DNA of 64,000 nt from Pseudarthrobacter sp. NamB4 (GTDB lineage Bacteria; Actinomycetota; Actinomycetes; Actinomycetales; Micrococcaceae): positions 1 to 64,000 of the forward strand of contig NZ_VAHM01000019.1 of assembly GCF_005796185.1 (NCBI RefSeq), written 5' to 3'. This document shows, piece after piece, positions 10,326-18,352 of this stretch. Made by a program: the position numbers and the translations under genes. The notes below the pieces were generated by a model. That model searched no databases. It was not told the origin of the DNA and saw only the letters and a list, made by a program, of their open reading frames with translations. Every line of letters begins with the position of its first letter. The stretch's first letter is position 1.

Positions 10326-11840
10326 ATGACAGAGCACAGCGGGCAGACGCGGCGGTTGCAGGTATCTGACGTAAACGTCGTCAACAGGCGCACGCTGCGG
10401 AAGGCGCTGGGCGGGACCATCGTGGGCAACACGATGGAGTGGTACGACGTGGGCGTGTTCGGCTACCTCATCACCACCATGGGTCCGGTGTTCCTGCCGG
10501 AGGCGGACAGGGCCGTGCAGAACCTGTTCCTGCTGGGGACCTTCGGCGCCACCTTCATTGCCCGGCCGCTGGGCGGCATCTTCTTCGGCTGGCTGGGTGA
10601 CAAGATCGGCCGCCAGAAGGTGCTGGCCATGACGCTGATGCTCATGGCCGTAGCGACGTTCGCCGTCGGCCTGCTGCCTGGCTACTCGGTGCTGGGCATC
10701 TGGGCGGCGGTGCTGCTGGTTTTCCTCAAGCTGGCGCAGGGCTTCTCCACCGGCGGGGAGTACTCGGGAGCCACCACGTTTGTGTGCGAGCATTCGCCGG
10801 ACCGCCGCCGGGGCTTCTACGTCAGCTTCCTGGACATGGGCAGCTACCTCGGCTTCGCCGCGGGCGGACTGGTGGTGTCCATCCTGCAGCTGACGCTGGG
10901 CCAGGAGCAGATGGAGGCGTGGGGCTGGCGGATCCCGTTCCTGGTGGCCGGCCCGCTGGGCGCCGTGGCCGTCTACTTCCGGATGAAGATCGAGGAGTCG
11001 GCCGCCTTCAAGGCCACGCTGGAAGCCGAAGCCGTGGCGGCCAACCATCCCGAGACGGGGGAGGAGCTCCGCCCTGTTGGCCCAATCGGCATTCTGAAGG
11101 CGCATTGGCGGCCGATCCTGTTGGCCATGATCCTGGCGGCTGCTGCCAACACGGTGGCCTACGCCCTCACGTCCTACATGCCCACGTACCTGACCACCAA
11201 CAAGGGGTACAGCGAGGTGGAAGGGACGCTGCTGACCATCCCGGTGCTGGTGGCGATGGCGTTGTGCATCCCGTTTACCGGGCTTCTCTCGGACCGGATC
11301 GGCCGCCGTCGCGTGCTGTGGATCGGTGCCTTGAGCACCGTAGTGTTCGCGGTTCCGGCCTTCCTGGCGATAGCGGCGGGCAGCCTCCAGGCAACGATTT
11401 TGGGCCTGGCCCTGCTCGCCTTCCCCGTGGCGTTCTCGGTGCCGAACCTCGCCTCGGCTCTGCCGGCGCTGTTTCCCACCGAGCACCGCTATTCCGCCAT
11501 GGGTATCGCCTACAACCTGGCGGTGGCCATCTTCGGCGGGACGGCCCCGTTCATCATCGCGGCCCTGATCGGGCTGACCGGCGACGACATGGCGATTGCC
11601 TACTACCTCATGGCCGTGGCCGCCGTCGCCGCGGTGACCATTTACTTCCTGCCCGAATCTGCCCGGCGGCACCTGCCCGGGTCCATGCCGAACGTGGAGT
11701 CCGAGGAAGCGGCCCGGACGCTGGTGGAGACGCAGGACCACAACCCGCTGCTGGACGTGGAGACGCTGCCGTTCGAGGAAAGCTTCGAGATCGCGAGGGC
11801 GGAGCACAAGAGTGGGCCGGGAAAGCCGACGGTGATGTAA
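10326..11840 (+). CDS. MFS transporter, metabolite:H+ symporter (ProP/MHS-like) family
   Basis: 504 residues with twelve predicted membrane helices. MHS landmarks include TIVGNTMEWYDVGVFGYL in helix 1, the loop 2-3 motif GWLGDKIGRQKVL, and its second-half copy GLLSDRIGRRRVLW. FSTGGEYSGATTF matches the MHS helix 4 signature. Relatives import proline/betaine, alpha-ketoglutarate or other organic acids by proton symport; the substrate is not determinable. The last 50 residues form a cytoplasmic acidic tail. The upstream 150 bp contains no other gene. Confidence 0.9.
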   Translation: MTEHSGQTRRLQVSDVNVVNRRTLRKALGGTIVGNTMEWYDVGVFGYLITTMGPVFLPEADRAVQNLFLLGTFGATFIARPLGGIFFGWLGDKIGRQKVLAMTLMLMAVATFAVGLLPGYSVLGIWAAVLLVFLKLAQGFSTGGEYSGATTFVCEHSPDRRRGFYVSFLDMGSYLGFAAGGLVVSILQLTLGQEQMEAWGWRIPFLVAGPLGAVAVYFRMKIEESAAFKATLEAEAVAANHPETGEELRPVGPIGILKAHWRPILLAMILAAAANTVAYALTSYMPTYLTTNKGYSEVEGTLLTIPVLVAMALCIPFTGLLSDRIGRRRVLWIGALSTVVFAVPAFLAIAAGSLQATILGLALLAFPVAFSVPNLASALPALFPTEHRYSAMGIAYNLAVAIFGGTAPFIIAALIGLTGDDMAIAYYLMAVAAVAAVTIYFLPESARRHLPGSMPNVESEEAARTLVETQDHNPLLDVETLPFEESFEIARAEHKSGPGKPTVM

Positions 11841-11859
11841 GTAAGGGCGTTCGACGGCG

Positions 11860-12369
11860 GCACTTGTCCAAGTGCCAAAGTCAGAACCCAGGCCTCGTCC
11901 AGGGGGTCGGTGAGCGCGTCCACCTCGTCGGCGAAGGCGGGCCTTCCCTGCAGGCTCAGCGGAGACCCCACCAATACCAGCGCCGCCACCTTTTCGGGAT
12001 GTCCGGCGGCGAGCTGCTGGGCCACGTAGCCTCCGCTGGAGGAACCGACGACGGCGGCCCGCGGCAGGGCGAGCGCGTCCAGGATGGCGGCGGCGTCCTC
12101 CGCCTGCTCCGCCTGCTCCGCCAGGGAGTAGCCGTCCCCGGGTTTGTCCGCCTCACCGTGCCCGCGCAGGTCCGGCGCGTAAACGCGGCAGCCGGTGAGC
12201 CGGGGATCAGCCGGTCGAAGCTGCGGCGGGACTCGCCCCAGGCGTGAAGCAGCAGAACTGGCGGCGCGCCGCCGTCGTCCTCTCTGTTGTCTTTGCTGTT
12301 GTCCTGGACGAGGCACGGCACGGTGATGCCGGTGCGGAGGCGGAGGTGCCGGATATCGGCTGCTTCCAT
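11860..12369 (-). pseudogene. frameshifted, truncated alpha/beta hydrolase
   Basis: The ATG at 12369 begins a frame that reads to LLLHAWGESRRSFDRLIP, the oxyanion-loop region. The protein then continues in another frame as RLTGCRVYAPDLRGHGEADK and VVGSSSGGYVAQQLAAGHPE, where the nucleophile elbow is GSSSGG. The C-terminal third carrying the catalytic His is missing; the sequence runs into the end of the transporter gene. A frameshift near 12215 plus a 3' truncation make it a pseudogene. Confidence 0.75.
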
Positions 12370-12458
12370 GGTTTCAGGGTACGCCGGGCACAGGTCTTGA
12401 GCGGTGGGGATTTAGCGCCATACAGTGTCTGCCTACGACACACTTCAGGAGAGATGAC

Positions 12459-13124
12459 ATGTCCCTTGTCCGCGTGCATAACTTCTCGGTCTCCCTCGAC
12501 GGCTTCGGCACCGGTGAGGGCCAGCAGCCGGACGCCCCGTTCGGCCACGCAGGACCGCGGCTGCTGGAGTGGGCCTTCGAGACGCGGACCTTCCGCGCGA
12601 TGGGCCTGCACGGGGAATCGGAAGGATCCTTCGGTGTAGACGAGGCGTTCGCCAGCCAGTGGGGAACCGGGGTCGGCGTCGAAATCATGGGCCGCAGCAA
12701 GTTCGGCCCCCAACGCGGGCCGTGGGAGGACGAGGAGTGGAAGGGGTGGTGGGGCGATAACCCGGTGTTCCACACTCCTGTGCTTGTCCTGACGCACCAT
12801 CCCCGGCCGGTCCTTGAAATGGAGGGCGGAACAACGTTCCATTTCGTTGACGCGGACCCCGTCTCTGCACTGGAACAGGCCCGCGCCCTGGCACCCGGCC
12901 TGGACGTCAGGATCGGCGGCGGCGCCAGCACGGTGCGGCAGTTCCTCGAGGCCGACCTCATCGACCACATGCACATCGTCCTCGTGCCGATCCTCCTGGG
13001 CAGGGGTGAACGGCTCTGGGACGGACTCGAGGGGCTCGAGGAACGCTTTGACATTGAAGTGACCCCTTCGCCGCAAGGGGTGGTGCACCTGGTCTTCACC
13101 CGCCGCACGGCAGGAGGTGAGTGA
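12459..13124 (+). CDS. dihydrofolate reductase-like (RibD C-terminal) family protein
   Basis: 221 residues; the ATG follows AGGAGAGATGAC. The fold is recognisable from the N-terminal strand VRVHNFSVSLDGF and the NADPH-binding region VEIMGRSKF. Further matches are TPVLVLTHHPRP and, in the C-terminal half, VRIGGGASTVRQFLEADLID, the conserved GG-A-T-Q/R motif. These proteins are NADPH-dependent reductases of pteridine-like substrates, mostly uncharacterised. Its stop overlaps the start of the next gene (TGATG), so the two are translationally coupled. Confidence 0.87.
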   Translation: MSLVRVHNFSVSLDGFGTGEGQQPDAPFGHAGPRLLEWAFETRTFRAMGLHGESEGSFGVDEAFASQWGTGVGVEIMGRSKFGPQRGPWEDEEWKGWWGDNPVFHTPVLVLTHHPRPVLEMEGGTTFHFVDADPVSALEQARALAPGLDVRIGGGASTVRQFLEADLIDHMHIVLVPILLGRGERLWDGLEGLEERFDIEVTPSPQGVVHLVFTRRTAGGE

Positions 13125-13531
13125 TGCTCAACGACAGTGACCTTCTGCGGGTGCTGCGGCGCCACTGGGAGTACTCCGGCAAGGACGAGGACATCGCCCA
13201 CGAGATCTACCACGACGACGCAGTACTTGAGTTTCCCCAGTCCGGCGAACGGTTCGAAGGGGTGGAGAACTTCCGCGAATGGCGGCGGCAGTACCCGGCG
13301 AAGCTCAAGTTCCACACCCGGCGGATCACCCACCGTGAGGACCTGGTGGTGGTCGAGAACTTGATCAGCTACGACGGCGCCCCCTGGATGTACACCGTCA
13401 ACATCCTGGAGTTCCGGGGCGACCGGGTCGCGCACGAGCGGATCTACATTATGGACGGCTGGGATGCGGCGGAATGGCGGAAGCCATGGCGCGCTACGGC
13501 GCCTGCGGACCCGCCACCGCCGGCTCCTTAG
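13124..13531 (+). CDS. NTF2-like (SnoaL) protein
   Basis: 135 residues from the ATG at 13124, which overlaps the previous stop by one base; GGAGG lies six bases upstream. The pattern LRRHWEYSGKDEDIAHEIYHDDAVLEFP followed by FEGVENFREWR and the paired strands at VNILEFRGDRVAHERIYI is the cone-shaped NTF2 fold seen in SnoaL-type cyclases and isomerases. The catalytic role is unknown. Coupling to the RibD-like reductase suggests both act on one small molecule. Confidence 0.8.
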   Translation: MLNDSDLLRVLRRHWEYSGKDEDIAHEIYHDDAVLEFPQSGERFEGVENFREWRRQYPAKLKFHTRRITHREDLVVVENLISYDGAPWMYTVNILEFRGDRVAHERIYIMDGWDAAEWRKPWRATAPADPPPPAP

Positions 13532-13666
13532 GAAAGCGGGCTCTCCAGATCTCAGGGAAAACGCGAGGCTGGTCCGTCGGCGGTGCACCTCACCCGCCCG
13601 GATTAACATGCGGCGGAAGGAGTTCCGTTCTTCACCCCTAAAAAGCTGAGCCAGACGCTGATCAAT

Positions 13667-13684
13667 GCCAGCTGGCCAGCTGGC
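13667..13684. repeat. perfect 18-bp palindrome
   Basis: GCCAGCTGGCCAGCTGGC is identical to its reverse complement and consists of two overlapping GCCAGCTGGC palindromes. It lies in the intergenic stretch between the NTF2-like gene and a terminator. It could be an operator or a recombination site. Confidence 0.5.
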
Positions 13685-13734
13685 GGCTCAGGTATCCGGC
13701 TCACAGGCAGGTTCCAATGTTTTGGGGATGAAAA

Positions 13735-13756
13735 AAGACCACGTCCTGGTGGTCTT
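13735..13756 (-). terminator. intrinsic terminator for the gene at 13772
   Basis: AAGACCAC and GTGGTCTT pair across a six-base loop. On the minus strand the stem is followed by a run of six T, giving a classical rho-independent terminator just after the stop codon at 13772. Confidence 0.8.
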
Positions 13757-13771
13757 AGGTGGAGTCTTATT

Positions 13772-14218
13772 TCAAAGGGGAAATTTGCGCTTCATGATCT
13801 GATCGAAGGCATTCCGGACGGCACGGAGGCTTTCATCAGCATCGCTGATCTGCTGCAGCTCTCTTTGCATGGCAAGAATTTCTTCATAACGGTTATCCTC
13901 CGCCAGGTCCATGGGAAGGTATGGCCTGCCGTACAAATCAGCGTTGATGGCCTCGGAAAGTAGTGCATCGGCTAGGGCGCCGAGCACGATCACAGCTGCC
14001 CGTAGCCCAAACATGCTTTCCAAATCCTCGACGCGAATGCCCGGCGACCGTCCTGTGGAGATGGTGCCCCAGCCCTTTTCAACGGGCAGGGACGCCAATT
14101 CCTGCAGGCTCAGATCCGCTTCTTCGAGTGGCACCGTAAGGGAGCCCACCAAATGTCGACTGTCGGTGACAACTTCCAGGCGATCGCCGAGCATGCCCCG
14201 AACCACAAGGGGATACAT
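13772..14218 (-). CDS. hypothetical protein
   Basis: 148 residues from the ATG at 14218; a GTG two codons upstream is also possible. The N-terminal half looks beta-rich (VVRGMLGDRLEVVTDSRHLV). The C-terminal half is helical and ends QIMKRKFPL. I recognise no family, though size and composition resemble immunity or small regulatory proteins. A nine-codon frame beginning ATGAGCACGGAC at 14260 has a good site (GGGAG) and ends TGA at the start of this gene. This could be a coupled leader or a frameshifted N-terminus. The gene has its own terminator and abuts a GDPD 3' remnant. Confidence 0.6.
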   Translation of the reverse strand: MYPLVVRGMLGDRLEVVTDSRHLVGSLTVPLEEADLSLQELASLPVEKGWGTISTGRSPGIRVEDLESMFGLRAAVIVLGALADALLSEAINADLYGRPYLPMDLAEDNRYEEILAMQRELQQISDADESLRAVRNAFDQIMKRKFPL

Positions 14219-14329
14219 GTTCACCTCAAGGAGCGGAAGTCCGTGCTCATCGCGTCGCTCCCTCTCTTCCCTCTGTTAAACAAGGGTCACCAAGCTCCGT
14301 GACAGCTGCAACCGTTCGCAGGCGACCCC

Positions 14330-14575
14330 TTCACCTCGTAAGCCTTGGGCAGTTTGAGGCCGCGTTCTTGCAGGAGGGTGCGTAGGCGGGTGGGGTAGTC
14401 GGTGATGATGCCGTCCACGCCCAGGTCCGTGAGGCGTTCCATGTCGGCGGTGGTGTTCACGGTCCACGGGATGACGGGCAGGCCGAGTTCGTGCGCTTCT
14501 GCGATCATTTGCGGGGTGACGGAGCGGAACGTGGGGGAGACGACGTCGTAGCCTAAAGCAGCTGCCGCTGGCCGC
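14330..14575 (-). pseudogene. orphan 3' end of a GDPD gene
   Basis: The minus strand encodes only the last 75 or so residues of a GDPD: LGYDVVSPTFRSVTPQMIAE through PVIPWTVN, DGIITDYP and LKLPKAYEV. Over about 100 bp the DNA is nearly identical to the end of the GDPD gene at 4.4-4.6 kb, then diverges towards the 3' end. The catalytic HRG and metal sites are absent, so it cannot be functional. Confidence 0.88.
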
Positions 14576-14690
14576 TCATCGGCCGGGTCTGCTGGCGCTG
14601 CTGGGAGGTTCACCAGCGGCTGAAAGGCTCTCAAACGGAGAGCGTCAGCGCCCCATTGACAGCCCCGAGGACCGGTGGGACGCTCAACTC

Positions 14691-15860
14691 ATGTCCCGCG
14701 GGAGAACGGCGCGCTTCCTCAACATCCAGCCTTTCGGCATCGAGAAGGCGGCCGCCGCTGCAGGCCATGACCCTGAAGTCCTGCGGATGGAGAACCTGGA
14801 CACGGACGTCGCCCCACCGCCGTCCGCCGTGGCAGTGACCCGGCAGGCTGTTGGCCGCCGGGATGCGAACAGCTGGCTGCCTTTCACCGGGCTGGGGCAG
14901 TTGCGCCAAGTGGTTGCGGATCAGCTCAGCGCCCAGACGGGCCGCACTTATGACCCCGTCACGGAAGTAGCCATCACCGGCGGTGCGCTCGCTGGCCTGC
15001 TCAGCGCCCTGCTTGCCACTGTCGATCACGGCGACGAGGTGGTGGTCACCGATCCGACGTACGCGGGGTTCATTAACCGCATCAGGCTCGCCGGCGCCAC
15101 CCCCGTCTTCGTGCCGCTCAGGGTGGTGGACGGCCGCTGGCGGCTGGACCTGGACCGGCTTGCTTCGGCTGTCACCCAAAAGACGCGCGCCCTGCTGCTG
15201 ATGAGCCCGTCCATGCCGTCCGGGCATGTGTTCACCGATGCCGAATGGGACGCCGTCGCCGAAGCCTGTTCAGCGGCCGACTGCTGGTTGCTGTACGACG
15301 CAGCCATGGACAAAATTCTTTTTGACGGCCTGCGCTCCCGCCACCCGGCCTCCCTGGAGCAGTTGGCGGAGCGCACCATCACGCTGGGCGGCGTGTCCAA
15401 AAACTACAGGATGATCGGCTGGCGCATCGGCTGGGCAGTCGGGCCCGCAGAGGTGATGAGGGACGTGGCGCTGGCGGCAACGTACAACACCACCGTGGCC
15501 AGCGGTTTCGGACAACTTGGCGCGGCCGCCGCGCTCACGGCTTCCCGGGACGGGGGCGACGGCGTGGCTGCCGCGGTGGCCGACTGGCAGGCCCGCCGGG
15601 ACCTGATTGTCCGGGAGCTGGCCGGGCTCCCGGTGGTCAAGCCCGACGGCGGGTGGTCGCTCCTGGTGAACGCGGGCGCCCTCGGACTGAAGGCGCCCGA
15701 ACTCTCGCAGCGGCTGCTTCAGCACGGGCGCATTGCCGCGACGCCGATGACGGAGTGGGGACAGCACGTGGCACCGGAGTACGTCCGCCTGGTCTATTCC
15801 GCAGAGCCGCTGGAGCGCCTGAAGGGAATCGGGGAGCGGTTCGGCGCAGCGCTGCGCTGA
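14691..15860 (+). CDS. class I/II PLP-dependent aminotransferase
   Basis: 389 residues. Fold-type I landmarks are present: the PLP-phosphate loop region ITGGALAGLLSAL, VVVTDPTYAGF, the Asp that pairs with the pyridine nitrogen in LLYDAAMDKILFDG, and the Schiff-base Lys in GGVSKNYRMIGWRIGW. The C-terminal arginine is probably within EYVRLVYS. The usual NPxNPTG is SPSMPSGH here, which is unusual. The amino acid substrate is unknown. The gene is monocistronic, with its start 50-60 bp from the GDPD remnant. Confidence 0.87.
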   Translation: MSRGRTARFLNIQPFGIEKAAAAAGHDPEVLRMENLDTDVAPPPSAVAVTRQAVGRRDANSWLPFTGLGQLRQVVADQLSAQTGRTYDPVTEVAITGGALAGLLSALLATVDHGDEVVVTDPTYAGFINRIRLAGATPVFVPLRVVDGRWRLDLDRLASAVTQKTRALLLMSPSMPSGHVFTDAEWDAVAEACSAADCWLLYDAAMDKILFDGLRSRHPASLEQLAERTITLGGVSKNYRMIGWRIGWAVGPAEVMRDVALAATYNTTVASGFGQLGAAAALTASRDGGDGVAAAVADWQARRDLIVRELAGLPVVKPDGGWSLLVNAGALGLKAPELSQRLLQHGRIAATPMTEWGQHVAPEYVRLVYSAEPLERLKGIGERFGAALR

Positions 15861-15894
15861 GCACCTGGGAGCCTTCGTCAGCCAGCTGCCTGGA

Positions 15895-16824
15895 TCAGGA
15901 ATCCTGGTTTACGGCAACCACGATCTTGCCGCGGGTGTGCCCTTTCATGTTGGACCGGAAGGCATCAGCGGCTTTTTCCAGCGGAAAGACCTCGGCAACT
16001 TCCACCCGCATCTTGCGGCTGTCGACCAGGTCGGCGAGTTCCTGCAGGTCGGTCCCCACCGGCTTGACCCACATCCAGTCGCCGCCGTGCTCTTCCACTT
16101 CACTGTCGGCGATCGAGGCATGGCGGCCTCCTTCGGCCAGCACGGCCAGCGTCGCCTCGAGGTTTCCGCCTACGAAATCGGCAACGACGTCCACACCGTC
16201 AGGTCGCAGTGCGCGGACGCGCTCTGCGAGCCCTTCCCCGTAGGCAACCGGCTCGGCTCCCAGGGAGCGGAGGAACTCGTGGTTCTTCTCCGAGGCAGTG
16301 GCAATGACATCGGCACCGAGGGCCACGGCGATCTGGATGCCCAGGGAGCCCACGCCTCCGGCACCTCCGTGGATCAGGACAGTTTCGCCGGACTTCAGGC
16401 CCAGCCGGTTGAGGACCTGGTAGGCGGTCAGGCCGGCCAGCGGCAGGCCCGCAGATTCGTTCCACCCGAGCGAGGCTGGCTTCCGGGCAAGGAGCCGCTC
16501 CGGCAGCGCGATGTACTCGGCAAAGCTTCCACCGTGGACGTAGTCCTTGCGGCCGTAGGCGATGACCTCGTCGCCGGGCTGGAACTGCCGGGCGTCGATT
16601 CCCAGCGATTCCACAACCCCTGCTACATCCCAGCCGGGAATGGCGGGAAACTGCAGATCCATGACGGCGTCCAGGTACCCGGCCATGATTTTCCAGTCCA
16701 CCGGGTTCACCGCGGCTGCCTTGACTTTGACCAGGACCATTCCCGGCCCGACTTTCGGCATTGGCTGATCGCCGAATTCGAGGACTTCCGGGTTTCCGTA
16801 TGAGCTGTAAGTGATTGCCTTCAT
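15895..16824 (-). CDS. NADPH:quinone reductase / zinc-type alcohol dehydrogenase-like oxidoreductase
   Basis: 309 residues from the ATG at 16824, which begins MKAITYSSYGNPEVL as in family members, although the ribosome-binding site is weak. Medium-chain dehydrogenase/reductase motifs: PGWDVAGVVE, GDEVIAYG and the nucleotide-binding loop VLIHGGAGGVGSLGIQIA. The structural and catalytic zinc ligands are missing, so this is the zinc-independent quinone oxidoreductase branch. It probably reduces quinones or enones with NADPH. Confidence 0.88.
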   Translation of the reverse strand: MKAITYSSYGNPEVLEFGDQPMPKVGPGMVLVKVKAAAVNPVDWKIMAGYLDAVMDLQFPAIPGWDVAGVVESLGIDARQFQPGDEVIAYGRKDYVHGGSFAEYIALPERLLARKPASLGWNESAGLPLAGLTAYQVLNRLGLKSGETVLIHGGAGGVGSLGIQIAVALGADVIATASEKNHEFLRSLGAEPVAYGEGLAERVRALRPDGVDVVADFVGGNLEATLAVLAEGGRHASIADSEVEEHGGDWMWVKPVGTDLQELADLVDSRKMRVEVAEVFPLEKAADAFRSNMKGHTRGKIVVAVNQDS

Positions 16825-17170
16825 GCCTGGCACAACGGCACAGTCATGCTTAGCTATTCCGGATCCCTCATGAAGTGGCGAACAGCACGGGGAGATAGGC
16901 TCCCCGGCCATGCAGGCATGCAACGACGGCCTGCCGCGCAGAATCACGATCACTCATCCTGGGCCAGCCCAGGAGAAGCCGAAGAACAGCACGACGCCGA
17001 GGCTTTGCGGGCCGAGAAGGACGCCATCAAGGCCGCTGCCGCGGTGGAAGCGGAGCAGCAACCCCTACGCTGACTACACTGACGGCCATCCGGATGGCAA
17101 GGGTGGCCGTGAGTTTATGTCCGGTGAACCAACCGCTGACTAGTCCGGACTGAGGTGAACCGCATGATGC

Positions 17171-17460
17171 ATGACAACGAAAACGGAGAGGCCCTGCACG
17201 GAGCACGGAGAGGTCATCGCCCGGGAGCTCCTGCACAGCTTCCTGCCCCTGGCGAGCCCCTTTGATGAGCATCGCCTGATAGCGGACCTCGAGACCTGGA
17301 CCACTCTTGAAGGGTGGTTTGGTGACGCCGGCAGCCTTGAGGTCTGGATACGCGGCTCAGACCTTCCGCCGGCCGGTTTGGGAACGCCTGGTGCCTCATC
17401 CGGACGGGCTGAACCATCCCCGACCGCGGGCATGGTCAGACTGGAACACGCAGTATCTTG
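17171..17460 (+). pseudogene. possible frameshifted small gene
   Basis: A frame starting ATG at 17171 has coding-like third-position bias up to LEVWIRGS. A second frame then continues coding-like as FRRPVWERLVPHPDGLNHPR and AWSDWNTQYLGEV. Together they suggest one protein broken by a frameshift near 17355 whose 3' end runs into the convergent hydrolase gene. I recognise no family. Confidence 0.3.
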
Positions 17461-18269
17461 GCGAAGTCCGCGGCGTGGGTAGCAGGCCACCAGTGGCCGG
17501 CCTTCACTTTCGTCACCCTGAGCCTAGGAACCCAATCACTCAAGCCGTCGATCAGGTTCGGGGAGACGAAAGGGTCCTTGACCGGAACAATCACATGGAC
17601 AGGAACCAGTACCCGACGCGGCGGCTGGCGGCTGGACTGGAAGTTTTCCCGGTAGAGAGCAAGCCCGCGGATGGGATTGTTGCCTACCTCGCGCCCGGTG
17701 GCCCGCTCGTAGGAGCCGGTAAGGAAAAGACGCCAAAGCGCTTCGGGCAACAAGGGAATCTGGAAAACGGCAATGTACGAGCTGCGCAGGAGTTGTCCCA
17801 ATAGCTGTGCCCAGCCACGCGGGTGCCGCAGCCTGCCACGTATCCACCAGGAAAAATGCTGCAGGTCCGGCCCGGACACGCTCGTGAAGTGGCTGATCCT
17901 TCCGGCGGCACGTGGGTCCTGGACTGCTGCCCACGCCTGAATGGACCCCCAGTCGTGGCCCACGAGGTGCACGGGCGGGGCATGCGTTGCCGCCAGCACG
18001 GCATACAGATCATCCACCAGAACCTGCAGCGCAAAGCTCCCGGGCTTGTCGGTGACGGATGATGATCCGGCATTGCGGGTGTCATAAGCGATGATGTGGC
18101 ATGTTTCCGCCAGCTCCTGGATGAGCGGAAGGTATAGGCGGTGGTCGTCCGGGTAGCCATGAACCAGGAGCAGGGTGGGGACGCCGGCTACCGGCTCCGG
18201 GCCGTATCTGAATACCGCTAGTTCCGCCCCCTCGGTTACGACGCTCAAGTGCCTTTCATTCCAGCTCAT
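17436..18269 (-). CDS. alpha/beta hydrolase, epoxide hydrolase-like
   Basis: 277 residues from the ATG at 18269; upstream TTG and GTG codons are in frame. The oxyanion region is LLLVHGYPDDHRLY and the nucleophile elbow VHLVGHDWGS, with Asp as nucleophile as in epoxide hydrolases and haloalkane dehalogenases. KAGHWWPATHAADF supplies the catalytic His near the end. The N-terminal style (YGPEPVAGVPTLLLVHGYPD, IIAYDTRNAGSS) resembles the hydrolase half of EphD-type proteins, but no SDR half follows. Substrate unknown. Confidence 0.82.
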   Translation of the reverse strand: MSWNERHLSVVTEGAELAVFRYGPEPVAGVPTLLLVHGYPDDHRLYLPLIQELAETCHIIAYDTRNAGSSSVTDKPGSFALQVLVDDLYAVLAATHAPPVHLVGHDWGSIQAWAAVQDPRAAGRISHFTSVSGPDLQHFSWWIRGRLRHPRGWAQLLGQLLRSSYIAVFQIPLLPEALWRLFLTGSYERATGREVGNNPIRGLALYRENFQSSRQPPRRVLVPVHVIVPVKDPFVSPNLIDGLSDWVPRLRVTKVKAGHWWPATHAADFAKILRVPV

Positions 18270-18352
18270 CACCGGCAAAGCCTATAGCTTTACTGTGGTC
18301 ACCAGCCCTTACTGAGAGGCCGGGGGCGTCCTATACTGCGGAAGAGCGAAAG

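Noticed and set aside
9819..11807. 662-codon open frame on the minus strand
   Set aside because: It is antisense to the intact MHS transporter, rich in Arg, His and Gln without any domain. It is a by-product of G+C-rich codon bias.
12374..13609. 411-codon minus-strand frame
   Set aside because: Antisense to the RibD-like and NTF2-like genes, which have clear family motifs and coupled start signals.
16846..17073. 75-codon plus-strand frame with an Ala/Glu-rich end
   Set aside because: The end (EALRAEKDAIKAAAAVEAEQ) looks like a protein tail, but no start signal or core domain precedes it; too little to call.
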